Shown piece after piece: positions 27,121 to 36,613 of a stretch of 64,000 nt of DNA. Origin of the DNA: Planctomycetota bacterium (lineage in GTDB: Bacteria > Planctomycetota > Planctomycetia > Pirellulales > Pirellulaceae); contig CAUJHS010000067.1 in the NCBI GenBank assembly GCA_963204915.1, positions 27,728 through 91,727 on the forward strand. The letters run 5' to 3'. Positions within the stretch are counted from its first letter, which is position 1, and every line of letters starts with the position of its first letter. The notes below the pieces were generated by a model that was not told where the DNA came from, did not search any database, and saw only the letters and a program-made list of their open reading frames with translations. Position numbers and translations under genes: made by a program.

Positions 27121-28884
27121 TCACAAACTGCGTAAGTACGCCGTCAACGCGTTGATGTCTTCTTGAGGCAACGGTTGCTCAATTTGATGACCGTGAACTT
27201 CAAACACGTCGGCCAAAGTCGCTGCTCGGCCGTCGTGAAAGTAAGGGCCGCGTTGTCCCGCGCCCCGCAGCGACGGCGGATTAAACTCTCGGTTGCCTTG
27301 GGTGTCGGTCAAGCCTACATCGTAGGCGGCGGCGCTCGTGAAGGTGGGCGCGGCGTGACAGCGGTCACAGCGTTGTGATGTAAAGATCGCCTGGCCGCGA
27401 GCAATCAACGATACGTCGGCCTTGCCGCGAAGCGCGTCTCGGCTCGGCGGCGGCGCGAGGGTGTGCAAGTAGGCAAGCAGCGCATTGACCTCCTCATCGC
27501 TGGGCGGCTCGTCTCGCTGCATGGTCTTTTGCACCGAGTTCCTTATCTGCGCATCAAGGCTCGCCACCGTTCCATTCCAGGCGTAGGGTGCGGTATCGGC
27601 CGCGCCCAGTAGCGACAAGACGCGCTTGGGTGCGCCAAACGACGCATCGCTGAAGTTGTCGTTTAACATTCCATTCGTGTGGCCGTCGGTATGGCAACTA
27701 TGGCAGCTCATCCAACGATCGTGGGACATCGCGCCGTCGTAGAATAGCATTTCGCCCCGATCGGCCAGGGAAAGCTCGGCGTGCGGACCGAGCTTGACCG
27801 TTCCCGCGATTTGCTCGCGTTTGACGTCGATGATCGAGATCGAGTCGTCAAACGTATTCGCCACGTAGGCAAAACTGCCGTCGCGCGAAAATATCGCGGC
27901 TGTCGGCCGCTGTCCCACTTCGAGGCGACGCAAGCCAAAATCTTGCTCCTTGCCGATCGCCACTTGATTGGCGCCGCCTAATGCGACCGCCACCACGCCT
28001 TGCGGCGACATCGCCAAAGCCGCGGGGTCGGCGCCGCCGCGACCCGCTTCTCCCAGGGGATGCATGTGCGCTCCGGCGTAAAGCTCCGCCTCTGGGGCGA
28101 GCAGAGCCTCCAAGGGGAGCCAGCGCAGGTCATTGGAGAGCAACATTCCCCAGTGAACATCGTTCTGTACCGTGTGCGCCAGTTCGTTCAACATTTGATG
28201 AGCGACGGCGACCATGGATCCATTGAGCGTCAACTGAAGGCCGCGAATATTATGTGCAGGAAATTCGCGTGTCGCGGACAGGGCGCCCGTGTTCGTCTTG
28301 ATGACGCCAATGCGCCCCACGAACGCGTCGGCCACAAGGAGCTGTTCGTCGTTTGGCGTGAGAAGCATTTTCCGAGGCGGAAACGGCAGGTCGATTTCAC
28401 GAACAATCTTGAAGCCTTCCTCCTCCGTCGTCGGCGCGAGCGCCTCGGTGAGGCGATGCGACCAAAGGGAGCTTACGAAGACTCGACGCCCATCGTGCGC
28501 CAGGATCGCTTCGACCGGATCAGGGCTCACCGGCGTGCGTGCGATCATGCGAATGTCGGCGCCTTGGGCCTTGAGCATCAGCAGTTCGCTCTTTGCTGCG
28601 TCGACCGCCAAGAGTCGACCGTCGGCGAACGCGGTCAGGTTGACCAACCGTTCGCCTATGTCATATTCGCGCACCACGGAGCGCTGCTCAAGGTGGAGAA
28701 CCGAAACGCTGCCGCTCCGCTGATTGGCGGTGTACAGATAGTTACCGTCGGTCGAGAGCGCCAACGCGACGGGCCGCCGCAGTCGCGGTTGGAGTGCGAC
28801 GTCGTCCGCGCGTGACGCTCCGGAAGCGATCCACATGACGGCGGTAAACAGGCTGGCGCAGGCAGGCGAGGAGGAGATTCGCAT
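27121..28884 (-). CDS. Exported beta-propeller / di-haem cytochrome c protein
   Basis: A ~587-residue secreted protein. After a signal peptide (to ~26) residues ~35-370 contain YVTN-like beta-propeller repeats (ALSTDGNYLYTANQRSGSVSV, AAIFSRDGSFAYVANTFDDS, ISIIDV). The C-terminal ~200 residues form a MauG/cytochrome-c-peroxidase-like region with two haem sites, CHSCH and CDRCH, and the phrases SLRGAGQRGPYFHDG and ALTAYL. It probably takes part in periplasmic electron transfer or substrate oxidation; the donor is unknown. The ATG at 28884, preceded by GGAAAG, gives the signal peptide; upstream reading is not conserved. Divergent from the HAD operon and convergent with ybeY. Confidence 0.85.
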   Translation of the reverse strand: MRISSSPACASLFTAVMWIASGASRADDVALQPRLRRPVALALSTDGNYLYTANQRSGSVSVLHLEQRSVVREYDIGERLVNLTAFADGRLLAVDAAKSELLMLKAQGADIRMIARTPVSPDPVEAILAHDGRRVFVSSLWSHRLTEALAPTTEEEGFKIVREIDLPFPPRKMLLTPNDEQLLVADAFVGRIGVIKTNTGALSATREFPAHNIRGLQLTLNGSMVAVAHQMLNELAHTVQNDVHWGMLLSNDLRWLPLEALLAPEAELYAGAHMHPLGEAGRGGADPAALAMSPQGVVAVALGGANQVAIGKEQDFGLRRLEVGQRPTAAIFSRDGSFAYVANTFDDSISIIDVKREQIAGTVKLGPHAELSLADRGEMLFYDGAMSHDRWMSCHSCHTDGHTNGMLNDNFSDASFGAPKRVLSLLGAADTAPYAWNGTVASLDAQIRNSVQKTMQRDEPPSDEEVNALLAYLHTLAPPPSRDALRGKADVSLIARGQAIFTSQRCDRCHAAPTFTSAAAYDVGLTDTQGNREFNPPSLRGAGQRGPYFHDGRAATLADVFEVHGHQIEQPLPQEDINALTAYLRSL

Positions 28885-29040
28885 CGTCGCACTTTCTTTC
28901 CAACGAGCGAGACACGCGGAGGAGAAGTTACAGTAAAATGTCGCACAAGTCGCGGCCGCGGACAAGCCAAACCGCACCGCGGCCACTTGGCTAAAGACGA
29001 TATTACTTGTTTTTGACATAAACTGGTTCTTGCCCACCTC

Positions 29041-29877
29041 GTGCCGATGACTGCGTCTGAGATTGAAATCGTGAATGCTTCCTGTCCGCGCGGCCCCTTT
29101 CGCGCGGCGATCTTTGATTTTGACGGAACACTTTCATTGCTGCGCCGCAATTGGCAAGATGTGATGATTCCGATGATGGTCGATGAGTTGGCCGCCACGG
29201 GAACACGCGAGACACGCGAGCAATTACACGCTGCCGTGGAAGACTTCGTGATGCGGCTGAACGGACGTCAGACCATCTATCAGATGATTCAATTGACCGA
29301 GGAGATTTCTCGTCGAGGAGGCAAACCGCAATCGCCGTTAGAATACAAACGCCGGTATCATGACTTGCTATGGCGACAGGTTGGCGGACGTGTTGAAGCG
29401 GTTCAGACGGGACGTGTTCCTGCTGAGGAAATGACCGTCCCCGGGTCTCGCTTGCTGCTTACGCAACTACGCGACGCGGGCGTTACGTTGTACCTGGCTT
29501 CCGGAACCGATTTGTCCTACGTCCAAAATGAACTGAAGACGCTGGAACTAGAAGGTTTTTTCGGACCTCGCGTTTATGGCGCCTTGGACGATTATAAGAA
29601 GTTCTCCAAGGCGATGGTGGTGGCTCAAATTATCGAGGAGACCGGCGTGCCAGGTGAAGCGTTGGTCGGCTTTGGCGACGGGTTCGTTGAAATCCAAGAG
29701 GTCAAGAAAGTGGGCGGCTTGGCGATCGGCGTGGCCAGCAATGAAGAGACCCGGCAGGGTGTCAACGACTGGAAACGCAACCGATTGATCCAAGCCGGGG
29801 CCGACGTCATCATCGGCGACTACCGCGGCATTGACGAATTGACCCGTTTGATGAATTTGTCGCCGCAAAACGCCTGA
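29041..29877 (+). CDS. HAD-family phosphatase
   Basis: A 278-residue haloacid-dehalogenase-like hydrolase of the phosphoglycolate-phosphatase type. Motif I is IFDFDGTLS (D26 nucleophile, D28 acid), motif II is YLASGTD, motif III Lys lies in the DDYKKFSKA region and motif IV is LVGFGDGFVEI. The cap domain (~40-130) is helical. It starts at a GTG (29041) or the ATG at 29047. It is followed after 53 bp by a deoxyhypusine-synthase-like gene and then a PfkB/RfaE-like kinase, forming a three-gene unit; dephosphorylation of a sugar phosphate made by the kinase is a reasonable inference. Confidence 0.85.
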   Translation: MPMTASEIEIVNASCPRGPFRAAIFDFDGTLSLLRRNWQDVMIPMMVDELAATGTRETREQLHAAVEDFVMRLNGRQTIYQMIQLTEEISRRGGKPQSPLEYKRRYHDLLWRQVGGRVEAVQTGRVPAEEMTVPGSRLLLTQLRDAGVTLYLASGTDLSYVQNELKTLELEGFFGPRVYGALDDYKKFSKAMVVAQIIEETGVPGEALVGFGDGFVEIQEVKKVGGLAIGVASNEETRQGVNDWKRNRLIQAGADVIIGDYRGIDELTRLMNLSPQNA

Positions 29878-29930
29878 TGTTGGCGTGGAATACCGCCCGG
29901 GTAGCACCTTCCAAAACGTAGAACTTGTCA

Positions 29931-30905
29931 ATGCCTTTGTATCCTCAATTTGATCGCTCGCGGTTGAAGATTCGGCCCTTGGCCGAGCGGGTGCATGATC
30001 TCAGTCACGAAACCTTGTTACCTCTCGATCATGTGCCAGCGCCGCTGGACGAGTGCGCAATGCGAGATCTTGCGACGCTGGGGGCTCGGCTGGTCGAGGC
30101 GCGTCGCCGCGGTGCTGCCGTACTCCTGCTCATGGGCGCTCACGTGATTCGTGCAGGAGTGGCCCATCAGTTGATCGACTTGATGGAGCGCGGCCTGGTG
30201 ACCCACGTGGGAATGAATGGGGCGGGCCCGATTCACGATTATGAAATGGCGCGCATTGGCGCAACCTGCGAAAGCGTGGCGCGCTATATTCGCAGCGGCG
30301 AGTTTGGACTCTGGCGCGAAACTGCCGAGATGAACGACATTGTTCAGCAAGGAGCGGCGGCCGGCATGGGGTTGGGCGAGTCACTAGGGCGAGCGATTCT
30401 CGAGAGCGACTTTCCCTACAAGGAAACGAGCGTTCTGGCGGCCGGAGTGCGGTTGGGTGTGCCGGTGACCGTTCACATCGGCGTTGGCTACGACATTACG
30501 CATGAACATCCGAATTTTGACGCGGCGTCGTATGGCGTGGCCAGCTATCGCGACTTTTTGACGGTGGCTCATACGGTCAACCAGTTGGAGGGCGGCGCCT
30601 TTCTGTGCTTTGGCTCCGCGGTGATGGGGCCCGAGGTCTACCTTAAGGCGCTTTCGATGGCCCGAAACGTGGCGCACCAGGAAGGCCGTCAAATTGCCCA
30701 TTTCACAACCGCCGCGTTCGATTTGATTCGTATCGAGGGGGAGTTTCAACAGGAAGCTCCCAAAAGCAACCCGCAATACTATTACCGCCCTTGGAAAACG
30801 ATTCTCGTACGTACCGTCGCCGATGGGGGAGAAAGTTTCTACGTGTGTGGCGACCATCGTCATACCTTGCCCCACTTGCGTCTTGCCGCTCTTGCGGTGG
30901 AATAA
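29931..30905 (+). CDS. Deoxyhypusine-synthase-like protein
   Basis: A 324-residue protein resembling the NAD-dependent deoxyhypusine-synthase fold. I see VLLLMGAHVIRAGVAHQLIDL, THVGMNGAGPIHDYEMA (where the synthase has its NAD-contacting TAGG-type loop), and VTVHIGVGYDITHEHPNFD. The Lys-containing active-site motif of true synthases is not recognisable in the C-terminal part, so hypusine formation is unlikely. Bacteria lack eIF5A; such relatives are usually of unknown or polyamine-related role. It lies between a phosphatase and a sugar kinase, so a carbohydrate-related NAD-dependent reaction is possible. Family placement is by eye and moderately sure. Confidence 0.65.
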   Translation: MPLYPQFDRSRLKIRPLAERVHDLSHETLLPLDHVPAPLDECAMRDLATLGARLVEARRRGAAVLLLMGAHVIRAGVAHQLIDLMERGLVTHVGMNGAGPIHDYEMARIGATCESVARYIRSGEFGLWRETAEMNDIVQQGAAAGMGLGESLGRAILESDFPYKETSVLAAGVRLGVPVTVHIGVGYDITHEHPNFDAASYGVASYRDFLTVAHTVNQLEGGAFLCFGSAVMGPEVYLKALSMARNVAHQEGRQIAHFTTAAFDLIRIEGEFQQEAPKSNPQYYYRPWKTILVRTVADGGESFYVCGDHRHTLPHLRLAALAVE

Positions 30906-30951
30906 ACTCGCGTGCTGCGCGTTACGCCGTCCTGTCCTGCTGGTGGCCGCC

Positions 30952-31992
30952 ATGTTGTCTGAATCTCGGTTGAAGTCGCTCTTGGAGCGTTTTCCCCATT
31001 TGAACATTGCCCTGCTGGGCGATCTTTTTCTCGATCGCTACTTGGAAATTGATGCGGCCGCCGATGAACCGTCGGTGGAAACGGGGTTGACGGCGTATCA
31101 GGTGGTGCGGGTACGCAATTCGCCGGGAGCGCTGGGTACGGTAATGAATAATCTCGCAGCGCTGGGCGTAGGGCGGCTTCTTCCCGTGAGCGTGATCGGC
31201 GACGACGGCCACGGTTTCGACTTGCGTCGTGAAGTGGAGAAACTGCCCACTGATTTGAGCTATCTCGTGCAGGCTTCCGAGAGGCTTACGCCAACTTACA
31301 CCAAGCCGATGCGGCAAGACGAGCGTGGAGATTGGGTGGAATTAAACCGGCTCGACGTGCGCACGCGGAGTCCGCTGTCGGAAACGGACGAGGCCGCGCT
31401 ACTCATGCAATTGGAGCGAGCGTGGAGCGTTGCCGATGGACTCATTGTGCTTGACCAACTGATGGACGAAAACTGCGGCGTGGTCAATCAGAACGTGCGA
31501 GCGCGTCTTGCGCAATTGAACCAGCGAGATCCCGAAAAACTCGTTTTTGTTGATAGTCGCGGCTTCTTGGACGCCTTCGCGTGCGGCATGCTCAAGGGGA
31601 ATCGCCGTGAAGTATGCCGCGCCGCAGGGATCGACGCGTTGACGCCCGCGTCCGTCGAGCAGGCCGTTACGGCGCTTGCACAACGAACACGCCGACCTGC
31701 ATTCGCTACGGTGGGAGAAGAAGGGATTGTCGTCGCTTCCGTTGACGGTCCGTGCCAGAAAATACCAGCCATCGCTGTACCCGGACCAATTGATGTCGTC
31801 GGCGCCGGCGACAGCGCCACAGCCGGGCTCGTCGCCTCGATGTTGGCTGGCGGCAACTTGATAGAAGCTGCAGAGACCGCGTGTTTGATCGCCTCGATTA
31901 CCGTGCAGCAACTTGGCACGACGGGCGTTGCGACGCCAGAGCAGGTGCTCCAGCGTCATCAGCAGCACGCAGGTCACTCACGGGGCGAGTGA
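30952..31992 (+). CDS. PfkB-family sugar kinase, RfaE/HldE kinase-domain-like
   Basis: A 346-residue ribokinase-fold protein. The start, LNIALLGDLFLDRYLEID, and the PGALGTVMNNLAALGV segment match the kinase domain of HldE/RfaE (heptose-7-phosphate kinase). The C-terminal signature PIDVVGAGDSATAGL holds the catalytic base D287 and anion hole. No cytidylyltransferase domain follows, so this is a kinase-only form. It would phosphorylate a sugar or sugar phosphate; heptose is suggested by similarity, not shown. The start ATG at 30952 is 46 bp after the upstream gene; longer readings give Cys-rich non-homologous sequence. Last gene of the three-gene unit; convergent with hppA. Confidence 0.82.
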   Translation: MLSESRLKSLLERFPHLNIALLGDLFLDRYLEIDAAADEPSVETGLTAYQVVRVRNSPGALGTVMNNLAALGVGRLLPVSVIGDDGHGFDLRREVEKLPTDLSYLVQASERLTPTYTKPMRQDERGDWVELNRLDVRTRSPLSETDEAALLMQLERAWSVADGLIVLDQLMDENCGVVNQNVRARLAQLNQRDPEKLVFVDSRGFLDAFACGMLKGNRREVCRAAGIDALTPASVEQAVTALAQRTRRPAFATVGEEGIVVASVDGPCQKIPAIAVPGPIDVVGAGDSATAGLVASMLAGGNLIEAAETACLIASITVQQLGTTGVATPEQVLQRHQQHAGHSRGE

Positions 31993-32022
31993 CCTGCGTT
32001 GCCGCGTCGGTCTGACGTTGCT

Positions 32023-34539
32023 TTAATGCGTCGCTTCTTTGGGAATGCGCATCGAGTAGAAAGACCGCCAGATGAAGAGCAATGCGATGACGAGCATCAC
32101 GACGCCGACGATGCTGGTGTAATCGCTGCCTTCCTCGCGTCCTGCAACAAGTTTGACGCTGACGGCGATTTCCACGGCGAGCAGCCCAAAGAGCGTTGAA
32201 AACTTGATAATCGGGTTGAGCGCCACGCTCGACGTGTCTTTGAATGGGTCGCCGACGGTATCGCCGACCACCGTTGCGGAGTGTAGTTCCGTGCCTTTCT
32301 CCTTAAGATCGACTTCGACGAGCTTCTTCGCGTTATCCCAGGCGCCGCCCGCATTGGCCATATAGACCGCTTGGAACAACCCGAACACGGCGATCGAAAT
32401 GAGGTACGCCACAAAGAAGTTCGGGTCAAAGAAGGCAAAGGCCAACGTGATCGCCATCAACCCGATGAAGATGTTGACCATGCCCGTTTGCGCGTACTGG
32501 GTGCAAATGCGGACCACGGCGCGCGAGTCGTTAATATCCGCTTCCTTCTTCGTAAGATCCATATTCTTCTTAATGAACTCGACAGCACGATACGCGCCCG
32601 TCGTGACCGCCTGCATTGATGCGCCGCAGAACCAGTAAATCACCGCGCCGCCGGCCACGAACCCGAGAAGCACAGGGGCGTCGGTCAGGCTCAGGTTCAA
32701 CATTCCCGCTTTGGCCAATAGGAGAATGATCGAAAAGATCATTGTCGTGGCCCCGACCACCGCTGTGCCAATTAACACAGGCTTGGCCGTGGCTTTAAAT
32801 GTGTTGCCAGCCGAATCGTTTGCCTCAAGATAGTGTTTACCACGCTCAAAATCTGGCACAAAGCCGAAGTCGCGTTGGATTTGCTCTTTTACGCCGGGAA
32901 TGCTTTCGGTTTGGGCCAGTTCGAAAATCGACTGGGCGTTGTCGGTCACAGGACCGTAGCTGTCGACGGCGATGGTAACCGGTCCCATACATAAGAACCC
33001 GAACGCCACCAACCCGAAGGCGAAAATCGAGCCTACACCGACATACACCGTGGGGTTGTCTCGGTCGAGGTTGACCTGCATCACGTTGTCTAAACCCCAC
33101 AGACTGACGAAATACGCGCCTGCCATGAGCGCCACGATCAACATGCCGGTCCAAAACGCACTAAAATTTCCAGCCACAATGCCGGAGAGAATCGTCAACG
33201 ATGAACCGCCCTCGCGCGAGGCGGTGACGATTTCATTGACGTGCTTGGAATGTGAGCTGGTGAACACTTTGGTGAATTCAGGAATCAACACTGCGGCCAA
33301 CGTGCCACAGCTAATAATGCTGGCCAACTGCCACCACAGGTCGCTTGGCAGTTCATTTCCCTGGGGGTCGCGTAAGAGCAACCAGCTCATGAAGTAAGAG
33401 GTGCTGATGCACAGCACGGCGGCGATCCAAATGAGCCGTGTCAACGGCTCCTCGAAATTGAATTCCTTCTTTCCGCGGTACTTTGCTTCCGAAATCTTCT
33501 GGTTAAGGAAATACGCGGCGCCCGACATGAAGTCCATGAGGAATCGCATGGCGAAGATCCACACGATCAACTTCGCTTGAATCGCTTCACTAGGCACGGC
33601 TAACGTGATGAAAGCGATCAACGCCACGCCCGTCACACCATACGTTTCGAACGCGTCGGCCGTCGGACCGACCGAGTCACCCGCGTTATCGCCCGTGCAG
33701 TCGGCAATCACGCCAGGGTTGCGCGGGTCGTCTTCCTTGACGTTGAAGACGATCTTCATCAAGTCCGAGCCAATGTCGGCGATCTTGGTGAAAATACCGC
33801 CCGCGATGCGAAGCGCGGAAGCTCCGAGCGACTCGCCGATGGCGAAACCGAGAAAACACACGCCGACGATTTGTCGAGGCACGAACAGCAAGATGATGAC
33901 CATCATGATGAGTTCGAGCGAGATCAAAAATAGACCGATCGACATACCGGCCCGCAGGGGAATGTTCACCACATCCCACGGTTCGCCGCGAAGCGAGGCA
34001 AACGCAGTTCGGGCGTTCGCCCAGGTGTTCACACGAATTCCATACCATGCGACCCAGAACGAACCACCCATGCCCACGATCGAAAAGAGCAGCACGAGCA
34101 GCAACTTGGGAAGTGGTTCGATCGGTTTTGGGGCCCCAGGCGATAAAGGAGTTTCCTCATGACCAAAGCCCAAGAGGTAGTACGAAATGGCGATCGCAAT
34201 CAGCACGAACAAGCCCATAAGGAACTTGCCCTGTTGGATCAAGTACGTTTTGCAAGTTTGAAAAATGACTTCAGCGACATTGAGCATCGATTCGTGAGCC
34301 GGCAACTTCGCAATCTGATAACGCAAATACAAGCTGATGCCCAGCGTACCTGCGATCACCATGGCGCCGTAAAAAAGCAAGTTCCACGCGCTGATTCCAC
34401 CGAGCGTTGGAAACGTGCCGGCATGCAAATCGGGGATGGCCAGATCGGCTTCGCTGGCGTACAGTTCTTTGGCGACGAGCGCCAAACCAGCGGCAGCCAG
34501 CGCGCTAAGGAAGGGTTTCAACAACCTGGGGATGTACAT
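32023..34539 (-). CDS. hppA: Membrane-bound proton-translocating pyrophosphatase
   Basis: An 838-residue integral membrane pyrophosphatase with ~16 helices that couples hydrolysis of pyrophosphate to ion pumping. The three acidic substrate motifs are present: DCTGDNAGDSVGPTADAFETYG, AVDSYGPVTDN, and GDTVGDPFKDTSSVALNP. In the GNT motif it reads AGNTFKAT; Lys at this position marks potassium-independent enzymes in the family. Between the second motif and GNT there is an insert of ~30 residues compared with common enzymes, indicating a divergent clade. The ATG at 34539 begins directly before the first helix. Divergent from the DUF1501 gene with ~500 bp between them. Confidence 0.93.
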   Translation of the reverse strand: MYIPRLLKPFLSALAAAGLALVAKELYASEADLAIPDLHAGTFPTLGGISAWNLLFYGAMVIAGTLGISLYLRYQIAKLPAHESMLNVAEVIFQTCKTYLIQQGKFLMGLFVLIAIAISYYLLGFGHEETPLSPGAPKPIEPLPKLLLVLLFSIVGMGGSFWVAWYGIRVNTWANARTAFASLRGEPWDVVNIPLRAGMSIGLFLISLELIMMVIILLFVPRQIVGVCFLGFAIGESLGASALRIAGGIFTKIADIGSDLMKIVFNVKEDDPRNPGVIADCTGDNAGDSVGPTADAFETYGVTGVALIAFITLAVPSEAIQAKLIVWIFAMRFLMDFMSGAAYFLNQKISEAKYRGKKEFNFEEPLTRLIWIAAVLCISTSYFMSWLLLRDPQGNELPSDLWWQLASIISCGTLAAVLIPEFTKVFTSSHSKHVNEIVTASREGGSSLTILSGIVAGNFSAFWTGMLIVALMAGAYFVSLWGLDNVMQVNLDRDNPTVYVGVGSIFAFGLVAFGFLCMGPVTIAVDSYGPVTDNAQSIFELAQTESIPGVKEQIQRDFGFVPDFERGKHYLEANDSAGNTFKATAKPVLIGTAVVGATTMIFSIILLLAKAGMLNLSLTDAPVLLGFVAGGAVIYWFCGASMQAVTTGAYRAVEFIKKNMDLTKKEADINDSRAVVRICTQYAQTGMVNIFIGLMAITLAFAFFDPNFFVAYLISIAVFGLFQAVYMANAGGAWDNAKKLVEVDLKEKGTELHSATVVGDTVGDPFKDTSSVALNPIIKFSTLFGLLAVEIAVSVKLVAGREEGSDYTSIVGVVMLVIALLFIWRSFYSMRIPKEATH

Positions 34540-35036
34540 CGTAAGAGTCCGTTTTATAAAAAGGAAGAGAGGGGGGAAATCTCCAGTGTCTTCGTAGCAA
34601 GAAATCCTTCCATGCAAGGGGATTCCAGAAAGATTTCGGGCAATCCATCAGCCAAGAGCCGCGCGACCTGAGAGGGGTCGACATGGGTGGGAACAAGGCG
34701 TCCTTGGTGGGGTGAGTGGAGAACCCTCGCCAGCAAAAGGCGGCCGGCGTTTGGGCAAGAAACATCGCACTCAAAACACCACCAAAACTAACGAGACCGT
34801 GACGATTGGACAAGGTGGCATTCCCCCGTTGGCGCAAATGTTTTCCCAAAAAAACCAATAAAAGATTGACAATGTTCGATGCGTTCCGTTAGACTGACCA
34901 CCAAGTAGCATGGGTCAATCTGTGCTGTATTGCGCTCACCGTGTGTCTGCTGGTTGCGCCCTCCTGTCTGCGCTGGTGTAGGTCTCACCCGCCGTAGGAT
35001 TCATCCTCGCGCCCTCCAGTTTCAAAGGAACTCCGT
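34540..35036. other. Divergent intergenic region, hppA / DUF1501 gene
   Basis: 497 bp without a convincing gene. It contains one good rightward promoter match at 34866-34895; I see no clear leftward promoter for hppA. Confidence 0.45.
34866..34895 (+). promoter_or_regulatory. Putative sigma70-type promoter for the DUF1501 gene
   Basis: A perfect -35 TTGACA (34866-34871) is followed after 18 bp by TAGACT (34890-34895, four of six consensus bases). The predicted leader is ~135 nt. Confidence 0.4.
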
Positions 35037-36509
35037 ATGCTGATCGTTCCTGGTCAACGTGGCAAGGATTTGTGTGACGAACGTTCAGGACCTTCGCGCC
35101 GCGATATTTTGCGCGTCGGCGGATCCGCGGTGCTTGGCGCCACGTTGGGGCAGATGTTGCATTGGAAGGACGCGCAAGCCGCCTCCGAAACCTCGTCGAG
35201 CGGGCCTGGCTGGGGACGCGCCAAGAGCGTCATCATGGTTTACTTGCAGGGCGGTCCTAGTCACTTGGACCTTTGGGACCCTAAGGATAACGTCCCCGAA
35301 AACGTGCAGAGCGCATTCAAACGCATCAACTCCAAAGTGTCCGGCATCGACGTGACTGAGTTGATGCCGAAGTTCGCACAAGTAACGGACAAATGCACGC
35401 TCATTCGCTCCATGAGTTACACGCCCGTCGGATTGTTCAACCACACGGCGGCGATCTATCAAATCCACACGGGTTATACGGCCGATAAAGTCAGCCCCTC
35501 AGGGCAACTTGAACCGCCGACCCCCAAGGATTTCCCAACCTTCGGTTCGCAAATCGTGCGCATCAAGCCGCCTGAGGAGCCGATGTTGCCGTTCGTGATG
35601 ATGCCTCGCCCCTTGCAAGAGAGCAACGTGGTGAATAAGGCGGGCACGGCAGGGTTTCTCGGTCGGGCCTTTGATCCTTACTATTTGTTCCCGCCGGGCG
35701 ACGACATGGACATGGACAAGATGTCCAAAATCAATATCGATGATCTAAGGCTGCGACCCGAAGTCACGACGAACCGGCTTCAACGCCGGGCGCGCTTGCG
35801 CGAATTGATTAATGAGGGCATGCCGCAAATCGACCAGGCGGTCGCGAAGTATGACCTGGACAAATATTACGACTCGGCTCTGAACTTGATCATTTCCGGC
35901 CGCGCTCGCGAAGCCTTTGACTTAGGCAAAGAGTCGGACGCAACGAGGGACATGTATGGCCGGAATACCTTTGGTCAGTGTTGTTTGCTGGCGCGGCGTT
36001 TAGTTGAGGCTGGCACGCGCGTCGTGGAAGTCATTTGGCCTAAGGTCGCTAACTCCGATAACCACTCATGGGACGTTCACACCGGGCTGACCGCGCGAAT
36101 GCAGAATCAGGCGGCGCCCATGTTGGACGCCGGTCTTGCGGGCCTATTAACTGACTTGGATCAACGTGGTTTGCTCGATGAAACGTTGGTCGTGGCGATC
36201 GGCGAGTTCGGCCGTAGTCCGCAACGGGGCGTCAGCACCTCGGGTAACAGCAATAGCAATGACGGCCGCGACCACTGGCCTTACTGCTACACGGCGTGTG
36301 TGGCCGGCGCTGGTATTCGCCGCGGCGCCGTGTATGGCAAGTCCGACGCGACGGCCTCGGCTCCGCTGGAAAAACCCGTGCATCCTATCGAACTGCTCGC
36401 TACCATCTATCACGCGGTGGGTATCAACCCGCAATCGATCGTTTACAATCACCTCAATCAGCCGCGCGAATTGGTCAAGGCGGAAGCGGTGACCGCCTTG
36501 TTCGGTTGA
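35037..36509 (+). CDS. Tat-exported DUF1501 protein
   Basis: A 490-residue DUF1501 protein, a family strongly expanded in planctomycetes. The N-terminus has a twin-arginine motif ([16 protein letters not shown], Arg pair near residue 21) directing Tat export. The domain starts [19 protein letters not shown] and includes [25 protein letters not shown] and [12 protein letters not shown], which resemble alkaline-phosphatase/sulfatase-superfamily strands. The true reaction is unknown; members often sit beside DUF1549/DUF1553 cytochrome-like genes, which are absent here. The ATG at 35037 follows AAAGGA. A hairpin ends the gene. Confidence 0.9.
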   Translation: MLIVPGQRGKDLCDERSGPSRRDILRVGGSAVLGATLGQMLHWKDAQAASETSSSGPGWGRAKSVIMVYLQGGPSHLDLWDPKDNVPENVQSAFKRINSKVSGIDVTELMPKFAQVTDKCTLIRSMSYTPVGLFNHTAAIYQIHTGYTADKVSPSGQLEPPTPKDFPTFGSQIVRIKPPEEPMLPFVMMPRPLQESNVVNKAGTAGFLGRAFDPYYLFPPGDDMDMDKMSKINIDDLRLRPEVTTNRLQRRARLRELINEGMPQIDQAVAKYDLDKYYDSALNLIISGRAREAFDLGKESDATRDMYGRNTFGQCCLLARRLVEAGTRVVEVIWPKVANSDNHSWDVHTGLTARMQNQAAPMLDAGLAGLLTDLDQRGLLDETLVVAIGEFGRSPQRGVSTSGNSNSNDGRDHWPYCYTACVAGAGIRRGAVYGKSDATASAPLEKPVHPIELLATIYHAVGINPQSIVYNHLNQPRELVKAEAVTALFG

Positions 36510-36536
36510 TTCGGGGGGCGCGTCGGAAACATCGAA

Positions 36537-36578
36537 AACGGCCCGTGAACCACAAGTTGCTGTGGCTCGCGGGCCGTT
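36537..36578. terminator. Strong hairpin between convergent genes
   Basis: AACGGCCCG (36537-36545) pairs with CGGGCCGTT (36570-36578), and the inner CCACA/TGTGG extends the stem. No T run follows, so it may serve both the DUF1501 gene and the converging leucine-rich-repeat gene as a bidirectional 3' end. Confidence 0.6.
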
Positions 36579-36613
36579 GTGCGTTCGGTCGTAGGAATGC
36601 GCCGCGCGGTGGT

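Noticed and set aside
29931..30905. Calling the DHS-like gene a true deoxyhypusine synthase
   Set aside because: The Lys-containing catalytic motif is not seen and bacteria lack eIF5A.
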